Source: an uncultured Lachnospiraceae bacterium
GTDB taxonomy: Bacteria; Bacillota; Clostridia; Lachnospirales; Lachnospiraceae
Assembly (NCBI GenBank): GCA_934293375.1
Contig: CAKQYS010000009.1
Span: 1-64,000 of the forward strand
Direction: 5' to 3'
Length of the DNA stretch: 64,000 nt
The notes under the pieces were generated by a model. That model searched no databases. It was not told the origin of the DNA and saw only the letters and a program-made list of their open reading frames with translations. Shown piece by piece: positions 52,488-61,982 of this stretch; position 1 is the stretch's first letter, and the number at the start of each line of letters is the position of its first letter. A program made the position numbers and the translations under genes.

Positions 52488-55067
52488 TTACGCTCTCGCT
52501 GTCAATCCATCGGTATCCACATCAATCGTAATGGTGTCACCTTGTGACAGATCGCCGGCTAAAATCATTCTCGCAACCAATGTATCTACATTCTTCTGCA
52601 GATATCGCTTCAATGGCCTTGCACCATACACTGCGTCATAACCATGATCCATAATATAGCTCTTCGCTGCATCCGTGATTGCAAGTTTTAACTCCTTTTC
52701 TGCCAGCAGCTTGTTCAGATCGGCAACCAAAAGGTCGATAATGTTACCGATATTATCCTTTGTCAGTGGTTTAAACATAATCGTCTCATCCAGTCTGTTT
52801 AAGAATTCCGGTCTGAAATGCATCCTGAGTTCTTCCAGAACCTGATTCTTTGCCTCTTCCTTAATCGCACCATTTTCATCAATGCCATCCAGCAGATATG
52901 ACGAGCCAATATTCGAGGTCATGATCAGAATGGTATTCTTAAAATCAACTGTCTTGCCCTTGGAATCTGTAATACGGCCATCATCCAAAACCTGCAGTAA
53001 CACATTAAACACATCCGGATGTGCCTTCTCAATCTCATCAAACAGGACAACCGAATACGGCTTTCTTCTGACAGCTTCCGTCAACTGTCCGCCCTCATCA
53101 TAACCAACATATCCCGGAGGCGCTCCGATCAGACGAGCCACAGAGTGCTTCTCCATATATTCACTCATATCAATTCGTACAATATTGGCCTCATTATCAA
53201 ACAATGCCTGTGCCAGCGTCTTTGCAAGTTCTGTTTTACCAACACCTGTCGGACCTAAGAACAAGAAAGAGCCAATCGGCTTTGTAGGATCCTTGATACC
53301 GGCCTTGGAACGAATGATCGCATCCGATACCAGCTCCACAGCCTCGTCCTGTCCTACCACACGCTGATGCAGCACATTTGCCAGATGCAGCGTCTTCTGT
53401 CTCTCACTTTCCGTCAGCTTGGATACCGGAATGCCCGTCCACTTCGATACGATCTTTGCGATCTCCTCCTCTGTTACACTCTCATGCACCAGATCATGGC
53501 TCTTCTCATTCATTTCCTTCTCTGACTGTTCTAACTGTTTTACAAGCTGTGGCAGCTTACCATACTGTAGCTCTGCTGCCTTATTCAGATCATATGCACG
53601 CTGTGCCATCTGAATTTCATTCTTTACCTGTTCTACCTGTTCCTTCAGGCTCCGGACATTCTCCACATCCTGCTTCTCATTATCCCAAGCCGCCTTCTTT
53701 CCGGCAAACTCCTCCTTCAGAGCAGCCAGTTCACGCTGCAAAGCTTCCAATCTTTCCTTACTCAGGTGATCCTCTTCTTTCTTCAATGCAGCTTCCTCAA
53801 TCTGTAACTGCATGATCTTGCGGGATATATCATCCAACTCTGTCGGCATGGAATCCAGCTCTGTCTTGATCAGTGCACATGCCTCATCAATCAGATCAAT
53901 CGCCTTATCCGGCAGAAACCGATCCGTAATATAACGATTAGACAATGTCGCCGCTGCTACCAGCGCCGCATCCGAAATCTTCACGCCATGATAAACTTCA
54001 TACCGCTCTTTCAACCCACGCAGAATTGAAATCGTATCCTCCACAGTTGGCTCGTCTACCATCACCGGCTGGAAACGCCTCTCCAGTGCTGCATCCTTCT
54101 CAATATACTGTCTGTATTCATCCAATGTGGTTGCACCAATACAATGCAGTTCCCCTCGGGCCAACATTGGCTTCAGCATATTGCCGGCATCCATCGCACC
54201 CTCTGTCTTGCCTGCACCGACAATCGTATGCAGCTCATCAATAAAGAGAATAATATTGCCATCGCTGTTCTTGATATCATCCAATACTGCCTTCAATCTC
54301 TCTTCAAACTCGCCACGATACTTCGCGCCTGCCACCAACGCACCCATATCCAATGCAAAGATCTGCTTATCCTTCAATCCCTCCGGTACATCTCCCCGCA
54401 CAATACGCTGTGCCAGTCCTTCGACAGCCGCTGTCTTACCAACACCGGGTTCGCCGATCAGCACAGGATTATTCTTTGTCTTACGGGAAAGAATCCGGAT
54501 CACATTCCGGATCTCATCATCTCTGCCGATTACAGGATCCAGCTTCTGCTCTCTGGCTCTGGCAACAAGATCATATCCATACTTTTCCAACGAATCATAA
54601 GATGCCTCCGGATTATCACTATCAACCTTCCTATTGCCTCTGACATCTGCCAGTGCCTTCAGGAATCTGTCTCTCGTAATGCCGTATTCCGCAATCAGCT
54701 TCTTCACAGCTTTGTTTGGATACTTTAAGATTGCCAGAAAAATGTGTTCCACCGAAACAAAGGAATCACCCAACCCCTTTGTCTCATTCTCTGCCATCAT
54801 CAATGTTTTGTTAAAATCATTACTTGTGTACACCCTGCCGCCTGACACCTTTGGTCTGGCTGCCAGCAACTGTTCTACTGCCCCCTTAAAATAGGTAAGA
54901 TTAATATCCATCTTCTCGACCAGCTTTGCGATCAAACTGTCCTCAACAGTTAATAGACTATACAGCAAATGCTCCTGATCAATCTCCTGATGGTTATATT
55001 CATAGGCCAGCTTCTCACAGTTCTCTACTACTTCCAGTGACTTTTTTGTAAATTTCTCTGCATCCAT
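52488..55067 (-). CDS. clpB: ATP-dependent chaperone ClpB
   Basis: This 859-residue Hsp100 disaggregase has Clp N repeats, AAA-1 with GEPGVGKTAAVEG (about 205), a middle coiled coil (about 410-520) and AAA-2 with GPTGVGKTELAKTLAQ (about 605). No ClpP-binding tripeptide is seen in the expected loop. It works with DnaK to recover aggregated proteins after heat shock. A perfect CIRCE element lies upstream. Confidence 0.97.
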   Translation of the reverse strand: MDAEKFTKKSLEVVENCEKLAYEYNHQEIDQEHLLYSLLTVEDSLIAKLVEKMDINLTYFKGAVEQLLAARPKVSGGRVYTSNDFNKTLMMAENETKGLGDSFVSVEHIFLAILKYPNKAVKKLIAEYGITRDRFLKALADVRGNRKVDSDNPEASYDSLEKYGYDLVARAREQKLDPVIGRDDEIRNVIRILSRKTKNNPVLIGEPGVGKTAAVEGLAQRIVRGDVPEGLKDKQIFALDMGALVAGAKYRGEFEERLKAVLDDIKNSDGNIILFIDELHTIVGAGKTEGAMDAGNMLKPMLARGELHCIGATTLDEYRQYIEKDAALERRFQPVMVDEPTVEDTISILRGLKERYEVYHGVKISDAALVAAATLSNRYITDRFLPDKAIDLIDEACALIKTELDSMPTELDDISRKIMQLQIEEAALKKEEDHLSKERLEALQRELAALKEEFAGKKAAWDNEKQDVENVRSLKEQVEQVKNEIQMAQRAYDLNKAAELQYGKLPQLVKQLEQSEKEMNEKSHDLVHESVTEEEIAKIVSKWTGIPVSKLTESERQKTLHLANVLHQRVVGQDEAVELVSDAIIRSKAGIKDPTKPIGSFLFLGPTGVGKTELAKTLAQALFDNEANIVRIDMSEYMEKHSVARLIGAPPGYVGYDEGGQLTEAVRRKPYSVVLFDEIEKAHPDVFNVLLQVLDDGRITDSKGKTVDFKNTILIMTSNIGSSYLLDGIDENGAIKEEAKNQVLEELRMHFRPEFLNRLDETIMFKPLTKDNIGNIIDLLVADLNKLLAEKELKLAITDAAKSYIMDHGYDAVYGARPLKRYLQKNVDTLVARMILAGDLSQGDTITIDVDTDGLTARA

Positions 55068-55107
55068 AGCTATACCTCCATCTTCATTCTTCTCTTTTCT
55101 TTTATTA

Positions 55108-55134
55108 TTAGCACTCTATCAATACGAGTGCTAA
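55108..55134 (-). promoter_or_regulatory. CIRCE operator of clpB (HrcA site)
   Basis: TTAGCACTC-N9-GAGTGCTAA is an exact match to the CIRCE inverted repeat bound by the repressor HrcA. It lies between the promoter and the start codon of clpB. In many Firmicutes CIRCE controls groESL and dnaK; HrcA control of clpB is deduced from the site. Confidence 0.95.
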
Positions 55135-55145
55135 CAACTAATTGT

Positions 55146-55174
55146 GTTATAACATACTTATTTGATAATTGCAA
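55146..55174 (-). promoter_or_regulatory. Sigma-A promoter of clpB
   Basis: TTGCAA-N17-TATAAC on the minus strand ends 11 bases before the CIRCE repeat, so HrcA bound there would overlap the transcription start. Confidence 0.75.
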
Positions 55175-55242
55175 GCCTTTTTTCAAAAATAATTTGACAA
55201 TTTTCTAAATTTTCAGTTTTTTATGAAAGTTTACTCTTTTAC

Positions 55243-55271
55243 TTGCGCTTTCTCTACCATTTCGTTACAAT
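55243..55271 (+). promoter_or_regulatory. Promoter of the DUF3795 gene
   Basis: TTGCGC-N17-TACAAT lies about 65 bases before the start codon of the gene at 55335. Confidence 0.5.
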
Positions 55272-55334
55272 AAAATAGATAGTTGCAGAATATTTACAAT
55301 TGTATAAACAATCCGGGTTAAAAGGGGTGGAAAC

Positions 55335-55727
55335 ATGAATAAAAGCAAAGGATTTGGGTACTGTGGGAAACCTTGCTGCCTATGTACGGTGAGCAAATGT
55401 CAGGGATGCAAGGCTGAAGGTGATTTTGATCATTCAAACTGTGAAAATTATAGATGTGCCATAAACAGAGAGCTGAAATACTGTCATCAATGTGTAGATT
55501 TTCCTTGTGAAAAGGGAACCATGTGTGAAACAGTTTCACAGGGAATGTCAAAGTTTTTACAAATGTTTACCGAGGATGAAACACTGTCTTATTTGGAGAA
55601 AAACGAAAGAAATGGTATGCTGTACCATTATCTGCACACACTGCAGGGAGATTATCATCAGGCCAAGACACCGGAAAAGGTTATGGAACTGATTCTAAAA
55701 GGTTCCGATACCAATCTTCTGGACTAA
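55335..55727 (+). CDS. Cysteine-rich DUF3795-like protein
   Basis: This 130-residue protein has CxxxCCLC-xxxxCxGC, then CENYRC, CHQCVDFPCEKG and further Cys: about a dozen Cys in the first 70 residues, followed by a helical C-terminus. The Cys pattern suggests zinc or iron-sulfur binding. GGGGTGG lies before the ATG. It stands alone between clpB and citrate synthase. The role is unknown. Confidence 0.75.
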   Translation: MNKSKGFGYCGKPCCLCTVSKCQGCKAEGDFDHSNCENYRCAINRELKYCHQCVDFPCEKGTMCETVSQGMSKFLQMFTEDETLSYLEKNERNGMLYHYLHTLQGDYHQAKTPEKVMELILKGSDTNLLD

Positions 55728-55731
55728 TCAT

Positions 55732-55780
55732 AAAGAGACCGGATCGATACGATTGCAAGTCGTATCGATCCGGTCTCTTT
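55732..55780. terminator. Very strong bidirectional terminator
   Basis: A perfect 21-bp stem (arms 55732-55752 and 55760-55780, outer AAAGAGACCGG/CCGGTCTCTTT) with a 7-base loop lies between the convergent DUF3795 and citrate synthase genes. Confidence 0.9.
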
Positions 55781-55787
55781 TATGATC

Positions 55788-57161
55788 TTAAGAATCTGAT
55801 CCTGTTCTGGACTCCAATGGTTCGTAGCTGCGCTTTGGTGCCACACTCTTATATGCCGGTCTGATGATCTTGCCCTGGTTGATCAATTCTTCCAGTCGAT
55901 GTGCACTCCATCCGGCAATTCTGGCAATTGCAAAGATTGGTGTATACAACTCTGTCGGCAGATCCAGCATCGAATATATAAAGCCGGAGAAGAAATCTAC
56001 ATTCGCACTAACACCCTTATACATCTTTCGTTCCTGTGCAATGATCTTTGGTGCCAGCTGCTCCACAAGCTTATATAACGCCATTTCTTCTTCTCTTCCC
56101 TTTTCCGCTGCCAATTTATCAACAAATCCTTTCAACACTTCGGATCTTGGATCTGATATCGAATATACGGCATGTCCCATGCCATAGATCAGGCCTTCCT
56201 TGTCAAACGCTTCCTTATGCAGCAGCGCACGAAGATATGCAGCCACTTCTTCCTCATCTGTCCAATCTTTCACAACAGATTCCATATCCGCAAACATTCT
56301 GGCAACCTTGATATTGGCACCTCCATGTTTTGGTCCCTTCAATGAACCAAGTGATGCTGCAACTGCAGAATAGGTATCCGTACCGGATGAACTAACCACA
56401 TGTGTGGTAAATGTGGAATTGTTACCACCACCATGCTCCGCATGCAATACCAATGCCAAGTCTAATACCGTCGCTTCCAGTGTGGAATAACTGCCATCCT
56501 GTCGCAACGTATAAAGAATATTCTCTGCCGTTGAAAGTTCCTTCTTTGGTGGACGGATCACGAGACTATCCTCATGATAATAATGATTATAGGCATTGTA
56601 GCTGTATGTAGCCAGCAACGGAAACTGTGCAATCAGCTGCACACACTGTCTTAAAACATTTGGAATAGATGTATCATCCGGATTCTCATCATATGCATAC
56701 AACATCAATACACTTCTGGATAACATATTCATCATATCCCGGCTCGGTGCCTTCATGATCACATCTCTGGTAAACTTGTTAGGTAAAACCCGGTAATCTG
56801 CCAATACTGCTTGGAATTCTTCCAGTTGTGTCTTGGTCGGCAAAGAGCCAAACAAGAGCAGATATACTGTCTCCTCGAATCCAAATCTACCCTCCGAAAT
56901 GAAACCTTTCACAAGCTCCTGTACATCTATTCCCTGATAATACAGCTTGCCTTCACACGGTATCATCTCTCCATCTTCAATAATGTAAGATTTGATCTTG
57001 GATACATCTGTAAGCCCTGCCAGCACGCCCTTACCATTGATGTCTCTCAGACCTCTCTTCACTTCATACTTCGCATACAGATCCGGATCAATACTATTCC
57101 TGCTGACGCACTGATCTGCCAATGCCTTTAATGTCTTTGTTGCATCTACATTAATCTGCAT
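55788..57161 (-). CDS. Citrate synthase
   Basis: This 457-residue protein has catalytic His/Asp segments: LHAEHGGGNNSTFTTHVVSSSGTDTYSAV, GMGHAVYSISDPRSEVLKG and the Asp-containing VDFFSGFIYSMLDLP. It condenses oxaloacetate and acetyl-CoA. In this anaerobe it probably supplies 2-oxoglutarate for glutamate synthesis. It has a longer N-terminus than the standard GltA type, common in Clostridia. No aconitase or isocitrate dehydrogenase lies nearby. Confidence 0.95.
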   Translation of the reverse strand: MQINVDATKTLKALADQCVSRNSIDPDLYAKYEVKRGLRDINGKGVLAGLTDVSKIKSYIIEDGEMIPCEGKLYYQGIDVQELVKGFISEGRFGFEETVYLLLFGSLPTKTQLEEFQAVLADYRVLPNKFTRDVIMKAPSRDMMNMLSRSVLMLYAYDENPDDTSIPNVLRQCVQLIAQFPLLATYSYNAYNHYYHEDSLVIRPPKKELSTAENILYTLRQDGSYSTLEATVLDLALVLHAEHGGGNNSTFTTHVVSSSGTDTYSAVAASLGSLKGPKHGGANIKVARMFADMESVVKDWTDEEEVAAYLRALLHKEAFDKEGLIYGMGHAVYSISDPRSEVLKGFVDKLAAEKGREEEMALYKLVEQLAPKIIAQERKMYKGVSANVDFFSGFIYSMLDLPTELYTPIFAIARIAGWSAHRLEELINQGKIIRPAYKSVAPKRSYEPLESRTGSDS

Positions 57162-57267
57162 AACATACTCCCTTTCCTGATTCTAATCTCTTTTCCTTAT
57201 ATTTTCACCCTGCTGACGCAAGTCATTTGTAACAGTTTAGCACAAAGTAATATAGAAATGCAAACAT

Positions 57268-57993
57268 TTAAGATAAATTTAATAATACTTCACCAATCTT
57301 ATCAGAAATCACAAGATCTGCATTCTGATCTCTTGGACTCGGAGACATGTTGATGATCACCAGATGTTTTCCCTGAAAATAATCTATAAATCCTGCTGCC
57401 GGATACACCGCAAGTGATGTTCCACCAATGATGAGCATATCCGCCTTGCTGATATGGTACACAGCCTGGCGCATCGTATCCGAATCCAGTCCTTCCTCGT
57501 AAAGTACGACATCCGGTTTCACGATACCACCGCACTTTTCACATCTTGGAATGCCCTCTGCATGAACGACATAATCCAGAGAATACGGTGTCCCACACTT
57601 CATACAGTAATTGCGATGTACGCTTCCATGCAGCTCAAGCACGGTCTTACTGCCGGCCTTTTGATGCAGCCCATCAATATTCTGTGTGATCACTGCTTTC
57701 AGCTTCCCCTCAGCCTCCAGCTTTGCCAGTGTCTTGTGAGCAGCATTCGGCTCTGCCTTAGGGAAGAGCATTTTCTCCTTATAGAACTCGTAGAATTCAT
57801 CTGTATGCTGCATAAAAAAACTATGACTGACTATCGTCTCCGGAGGGAACTTATATTTCTGCTGATAAAGACCATCCGTGCTTCTAAAATCCGGGATACC
57901 ACTTTCCGTTGACACTCCCGCACCTCCAAAGAACACAATATAACTGCTTTCATCCACCATTTTCTGCAATGTCTTGATTTTTTCCTGATCCAT
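57268..57993 (-). CDS. cobB: NAD-dependent protein deacylase (sirtuin)
   Basis: This 241-residue Sir2 protein has FGGAGVSTESGIPDFRS (NAD binding), QNIDGLHQKAG, a catalytic His in ELHGSVHR, four zinc Cys (CMKCG and CEKCGG) and GTSLAVYPAAG. The zinc and active-site residues are complete. It removes acyl groups from lysine. A hairpin terminator separates it from HPr upstream. Confidence 0.95.
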   Translation of the reverse strand: MDQEKIKTLQKMVDESSYIVFFGGAGVSTESGIPDFRSTDGLYQQKYKFPPETIVSHSFFMQHTDEFYEFYKEKMLFPKAEPNAAHKTLAKLEAEGKLKAVITQNIDGLHQKAGSKTVLELHGSVHRNYCMKCGTPYSLDYVVHAEGIPRCEKCGGIVKPDVVLYEEGLDSDTMRQAVYHISKADMLIIGGTSLAVYPAAGFIDYFQGKHLVIINMSPSPRDQNADLVISDKIGEVLLNLS

Positions 57994-58014
57994 ATCATCC
58001 GTCCCCTTTCTTTA

Positions 58015-58043
58015 TAAAAAAAACTAGGCGGATTCTCCGCCTA
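58015..58043 (-). terminator. Terminator overlapping the HPr stop codon
   Basis: TAGGCGGA and TCCGCCTA form an 8-bp stem with a 3-base loop, followed on the minus strand by eight T. The stem includes the HPr stop codon. It marks the end of the cdaA operon. Confidence 0.85.
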
Positions 58044-58304
58044 TTTCCCTGATAGTTCTTCAATAAATGCAGAAAGCTCATCCAGTGCCTTCTCTTCATC
58101 TTCACCATCGCATATCAATTCAATCTCATGATTGGATTTTACACACCCTGCAAGTAACCCTATCACGCTCTTGGCACTACCGACATAATCCCCATTTCGG
58201 AACATCACCTGACATTTGTAATGCGTTGCCATTTCACTGATCTTACCAGCAGGACGCAGATGGATCCCCAATGCATCCGTAATCCGTATCTTCTTTGATA
58301 CCAT
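58041..58304 (-). CDS. HPr-family phosphocarrier protein
   Basis: This 87-residue protein has the phosphorylated His in GIHLRPAG (His15) and a Ser in SAKSVIGLLAG at the Ser46 position. It carries phosphate to PTS transporters, and the Ser site allows HPr kinase control of carbon catabolite repression. It lies 28 bases after cdaR and far from ptsI in this window, so a Crh-like regulatory variant cannot be excluded. Confidence 0.9.
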   Translation of the reverse strand: MVSKKIRITDALGIHLRPAGKISEMATHYKCQVMFRNGDYVGSAKSVIGLLAGCVKSNHEIELICDGEDEEKALDELSAFIEELSGK

Positions 58305-58331
58305 ATTAACACCCCCACAAACAGGCGAAAG

Positions 58332-59591
58332 CTACTGCGTCACTGTACTTTTTGTCTGAATCGACACCCTGAGTTTCTTCGCCATCTTGATTGTACAACG
58401 CTCAGGCGTTGTATATGTCAATTTCACATTATGTTCTCCCGTCGAGAGATTGGACACATCCATTGAGCATGCCAGATCCGCAGCTGTCATTGCCTCTACA
58501 ACCGACTGTACCCCTGTCACATGTGCCGCTATCACCTTACCGGCCAATGTCGCACTTGCATCTGCAAAACTGTACGTATACATATCACTCTGTCCAACCA
58601 TCGTAATATCCGACGGAGCCAGTACAATATCCCGTTCCACAATCGGTTCCACCACCACCTGAATCATAATCTGATCCATGTCCTCTGTTGTCTGTACACC
58701 TGTCGGAAGATAATTCGCAACCTCTATCGTAAATTCCTTATTTTCAGTCAATCCCGATACACTGATATTATGGATATCCAAACCATCGAGCTTATCAAGT
58801 GCATCTTTCTTACCCGCCACAGTGATTGATGTAGGCTGATAGTCAACACCTGCAATTCCATATCCATCTGCTACGATTCCACTCGTCTGCACCGTAACAG
58901 GTATTTCCTTGGTCTGCAGAATTTCAACTGTTGTATTCACCGTTTCTATATTCGTATCGAGCTTCTGCGTACTCACACGCTCTCCGTCAGAATTCAGGAA
59001 AATGAGATCCGCTACCGTACTGATATCAGAGCTTGCACCTGTTACATCCACAGTAACCTGCACCGACTGGATCCTCTTGATCACACTCTGTGCACCTGAT
59101 ACCGTAATCATATTCGGAGTCGTTGTCTTAGATCCTATCGCATAGCCCTTTGCAGGCTCTCCTTCTGTCCGGACTGTAATGTTGATCTGCTTTTCCAGAC
59201 TCTTCTCCAAACTGACATTCACCATATCATTCGGACAGGTGATTGATAATTGTCTCTTGCCTGATGCATTTACCTGCTTCACCTGCACCTGCACCGCATT
59301 TGTAAGAGACAATTGGGACATATCCGCTGTGGCAATAAAATCTCCGGACTCTAACCCCTCAACCAGACTGCGTCTGCCTTTCACAATAATATCTACTGTG
59401 CCATCACCATCCAGTTCAAACACTCTATCCTGTTGTGTAATGGCATCTTCATTCACAACGGTAATCGGAATATCTGTGATCGTCTTCGTTACCTTGTAGT
59501 CATCTACATTTACAACCAACACCCAGATGATCACAGCTGCCAATGCCGACAGAATCTTGATGCCTAAATTATTTAGAAGCTTGTTCTTCAT
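58332..59591 (-). CDS. cdaR: YbbR-domain protein CdaR
   Basis: This 419-residue protein has one N-terminal membrane segment (IKILSALAAVIIWVLVVNVDDY) and four YbbR-like extracytoplasmic repeats, each with the pattern I(P)V(x)V. In Bacillus, CdaR binds and regulates the cyclase CdaA. The gene overlaps cdaA by 23 bases. The usual glmM does not follow here. Confidence 0.92.
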   Translation of the reverse strand: MKNKLLNNLGIKILSALAAVIIWVLVVNVDDYKVTKTITDIPITVVNEDAITQQDRVFELDGDGTVDIIVKGRRSLVEGLESGDFIATADMSQLSLTNAVQVQVKQVNASGKRQLSITCPNDMVNVSLEKSLEKQINITVRTEGEPAKGYAIGSKTTTPNMITVSGAQSVIKRIQSVQVTVDVTGASSDISTVADLIFLNSDGERVSTQKLDTNIETVNTTVEILQTKEIPVTVQTSGIVADGYGIAGVDYQPTSITVAGKKDALDKLDGLDIHNISVSGLTENKEFTIEVANYLPTGVQTTEDMDQIMIQVVVEPIVERDIVLAPSDITMVGQSDMYTYSFADASATLAGKVIAAHVTGVQSVVEAMTAADLACSMDVSNLSTGEHNVKLTYTTPERCTIKMAKKLRVSIQTKSTVTQ

Positions 59592-60456
59592 TTTTCTGTT
59601 TCCGACCTTTCCACAGCTTAAATCTCTTCGTGGTATTGGCTGTCTGCTTCAGCTTTTTAAGCTGTTTCTTTAATCCCTCCACATCAAGATTCCGGCTGAT
59701 TCTGCCACCATCTGCAACCGAAATGGCTCCTGTCTCTTCTGATACAATCAGAGTCAGAGAATCCGACACCTCACTGATACCAATGGCCGCACGATGTCTG
59801 GTTCCCATATCCTTATTCAGCTCCATATTGTCCGTCAAAGGCAGATAACATGTTGCCGCCACTACCCTGTTATTGCGGACGATCACCGCACCGTCATGCA
59901 ACGGTGTATTCTTCTCAAATATATTGATCAATAGCTGACTACTGACCAGCGCATCGATTGGAATTCCGGTACTTTCATATTCTCCTAAAGCAACTTTCTG
60001 TTCAAACACGATCAATGCACCGGTCTTCGCCTTCGACATGACAAAGGCAGCCTTTGCCACCTCTTCAATCGTCTGATCGCTGATCTGTTCTACCTCATAA
60101 TCCTTCTGCTCCACAATACCGAGCATGGATGTCACAAACCGCTTCCGTCCCAGCTGTTCTAGCGCCCTTCTGAACTCAGGCTGAAAAATAATGATTATGG
60201 CAATAATACCAATGCTCAATGTCTGCCGCAGGATCCATAGAATCGTATTAAACTGGAAAATGGATGACATTGCCATAAAGATCAGCAATACCAATATTCC
60301 CTTCAAAAGTGTCCAAGCTCTTGTACTCTGAAACCAGCAGACCACCTGATAGATAACGAAAGCAATTATAATAATCTCAATCACATCTGTAATATGCAAT
60401 TCCGGTATATAGAGCCAGTCAAAATACAGCTCAAAAAATTGTCTGATATATTCCAA
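59569..60456 (-). CDS. cdaA: Diadenylate cyclase CdaA
   Basis: This 295-residue protein has three N-terminal membrane segments (about 25-90) and a DAC domain with LHDGAVIV (DGA 188-190) and GTRHRAA (RHR 220-222). Both motifs are complete. It makes cyclic di-AMP from two ATP. The C-terminus is a basic tail (about 265-295). It is third in a five-gene run of which the first two genes encode membrane proteins. Confidence 0.96.
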   Translation of the reverse strand: MEYIRQFFELYFDWLYIPELHITDVIEIIIIAFVIYQVVCWFQSTRAWTLLKGILVLLIFMAMSSIFQFNTILWILRQTLSIGIIAIIIIFQPEFRRALEQLGRKRFVTSMLGIVEQKDYEVEQISDQTIEEVAKAAFVMSKAKTGALIVFEQKVALGEYESTGIPIDALVSSQLLINIFEKNTPLHDGAVIVRNNRVVAATCYLPLTDNMELNKDMGTRHRAAIGISEVSDSLTLIVSEETGAISVADGGRISRNLDVEGLKKQLKKLKQTANTTKRFKLWKGRKQKNEEQASK

Positions 60457-60492
60457 TGTTATTCCCTCCGCATATTACATGTTTTGCCACCA

Positions 60493-61437
60493 CTATCTGC
60501 CGGATCTTCGGTTGATAGTCTGTACATTGACATTCTTCGCTGCCACTGTAAGCTTCGGCACAGCTTTCACATAATAGTAGTATTCATCATCCTCAAACTG
60601 CACAAGTTCTGTCCTTGTGTAGTCTACGGTGCCCTTGAAGAACTGCACCACAAATGCAAGACACATACCTACCAGCACTCCAACAATAATCTGTACGATA
60701 TTGATGTCTGCCTCCATTGCATAACCGCCGATCAGCATCAGCAGCAGTTCTGTCACCGCACCTGCCACAATGGCAATATGCCATGCATTCTTCATAGATG
60801 TCCTATAGATCACATATGTTACCATAATCACAACGGCAAATACGATCACCGTCAGGATCATCTTCTTATCCTGCATCAGACCACTGACCAAATAAGAAAA
60901 GCTCTGCACCGAATCCTGTTCAGTCGCTGTTGCCAGCAGGCCATCAAGCTCCGAAAGATACTGTGAAAAATAATAGATCACCACGCCAAATGTCGCCGGC
61001 ACAATTCCAACCGGACCAACCAGAATGCCGACTACGATCGGCACAATATAATGAATGTTCATCATAAACAGCATTGGTGTAAACATCACAATATATGCGG
61101 TCTTCGGACAATATTTCACATACAGAAAATACAGCACAACAAACAGCAGTGCATACACTCCTGTCGCCTCCAGACTCACACTATAACAATTCAACAGTGT
61201 CACAAGTCCCACGATCAGCAGGGTAAATCCCTCTGAAACAAATGCACATAATACAGACAGTGCCAGAATCACGATCAGCTTGGATGTGATGGACGAATAT
61301 CCATATAATGCAACCAGACCAAATAATAAGATCATCGCACACAAAAACTTGAACAGTGGGGTTACGATGACATCATGCTCCCTGAAAAAATTCTTAATCT
61401 CGTCTCTAATAGTCAATAAACTCGTCATTGTGTCCAA
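60493..61437 (-). CDS. Polytopic membrane protein next to cdaA
   Basis: This 314-residue protein has about nine hydrophobic segments from residue 25 to 265 and a soluble C-terminal tail (YTRTELVQFEDDEYYYYVKAVPKLTVAAKNVNVQTINRR). It has no recognised family. It overlaps the upstream small membrane protein gene by 32 bases and precedes cdaA by 36 bases. The acidic-tyrosine tail before a basic end is notable. A role in c-di-AMP regulation is inferred from context only. Confidence 0.75.
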   Translation of the reverse strand: MDTMTSLLTIRDEIKNFFREHDVIVTPLFKFLCAMILLFGLVALYGYSSITSKLIVILALSVLCAFVSEGFTLLIVGLVTLLNCYSVSLEATGVYALLFVVLYFLYVKYCPKTAYIVMFTPMLFMMNIHYIVPIVVGILVGPVGIVPATFGVVIYYFSQYLSELDGLLATATEQDSVQSFSYLVSGLMQDKKMILTVIVFAVVIMVTYVIYRTSMKNAWHIAIVAGAVTELLLMLIGGYAMEADINIVQIIVGVLVGMCLAFVVQFFKGTVDYTRTELVQFEDDEYYYYVKAVPKLTVAAKNVNVQTINRRSGR

Positions 61438-61864
61438 TCTTCCCCCTTACTTTCACATTCTTCGGCTGGTCGTCCACGCCGGTCTGATAATACTCTTCCA
61501 TTTTCTTGAGAAAATGATTATAAATCACAATATTCGGCCTTGCAGCCTCATATTTCCTGTCGTAATATATCCGGGCAAATATTGCATACCCTACCAGCAC
61601 AATCACAAAACCTGCCCCCAAAATATATAGCACACGCATATAATCCATAGTAGCCAGATTGTCGATCAGCTTCTGCAGATTCATCAATGCATATAGTCCG
61701 ACCGCCATCCAGTAACATACTGCTGTGATCACAACCGTCTTTAGCATATTGTATTTAATGTAATCGCTCTTATAGTACTTCGCCAGCTTCAGTTCCTGCT
61801 TGCCGATACCATCTTCATAGATCGCAAGCTTCGTCATCATCCGAACCTTCTCTTCATTCACCAT
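61406..61864 (-). CDS. Small membrane protein, first gene of the cdaA operon
   Basis: Start taken at 61864, after GGAGAGGTGATTTGT. About 152 residues with a polar N-terminus (NEEKVRMMTKLAIYEDGIGKQELKLAKYYKSDYIKYNML), two membrane segments (about 40-60 and 78-100) and a basic C-terminal tail. No family is recognised. It lies about 80 bases downstream of a structured RNA and terminator, which may control it. Confidence 0.75.
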   Translation of the reverse strand: MVNEEKVRMMTKLAIYEDGIGKQELKLAKYYKSDYIKYNMLKTVVITAVCYWMAVGLYALMNLQKLIDNLATMDYMRVLYILGAGFVIVLVGYAIFARIYYDRKYEAARPNIVIYNHFLKKMEEYYQTGVDDQPKNVKVRGKIGHNDEFIDY

Positions 61865-61942
61865 ACAAATCACCTCTCCTGATGTCAGACCCACCTATTG
61901 AATATCTTATACTAAAACAACCAAAAAAGCAAGAATGAGCAA

Positions 61943-61982
61943 GAAAAAAAGCGTAATTCCAAAACACAGTTCAGAATTACGC
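61943..61982 (-). terminator. Terminator of the structured RNA
   Basis: GCGTAATTC and GAATTACGC (61951-61959 and 61974-61982) form a 9-bp stem with a 14-base loop, followed on the minus strand by at least seven T. It lies about 80 bases before the first gene of the cdaA operon. Confidence 0.85.
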
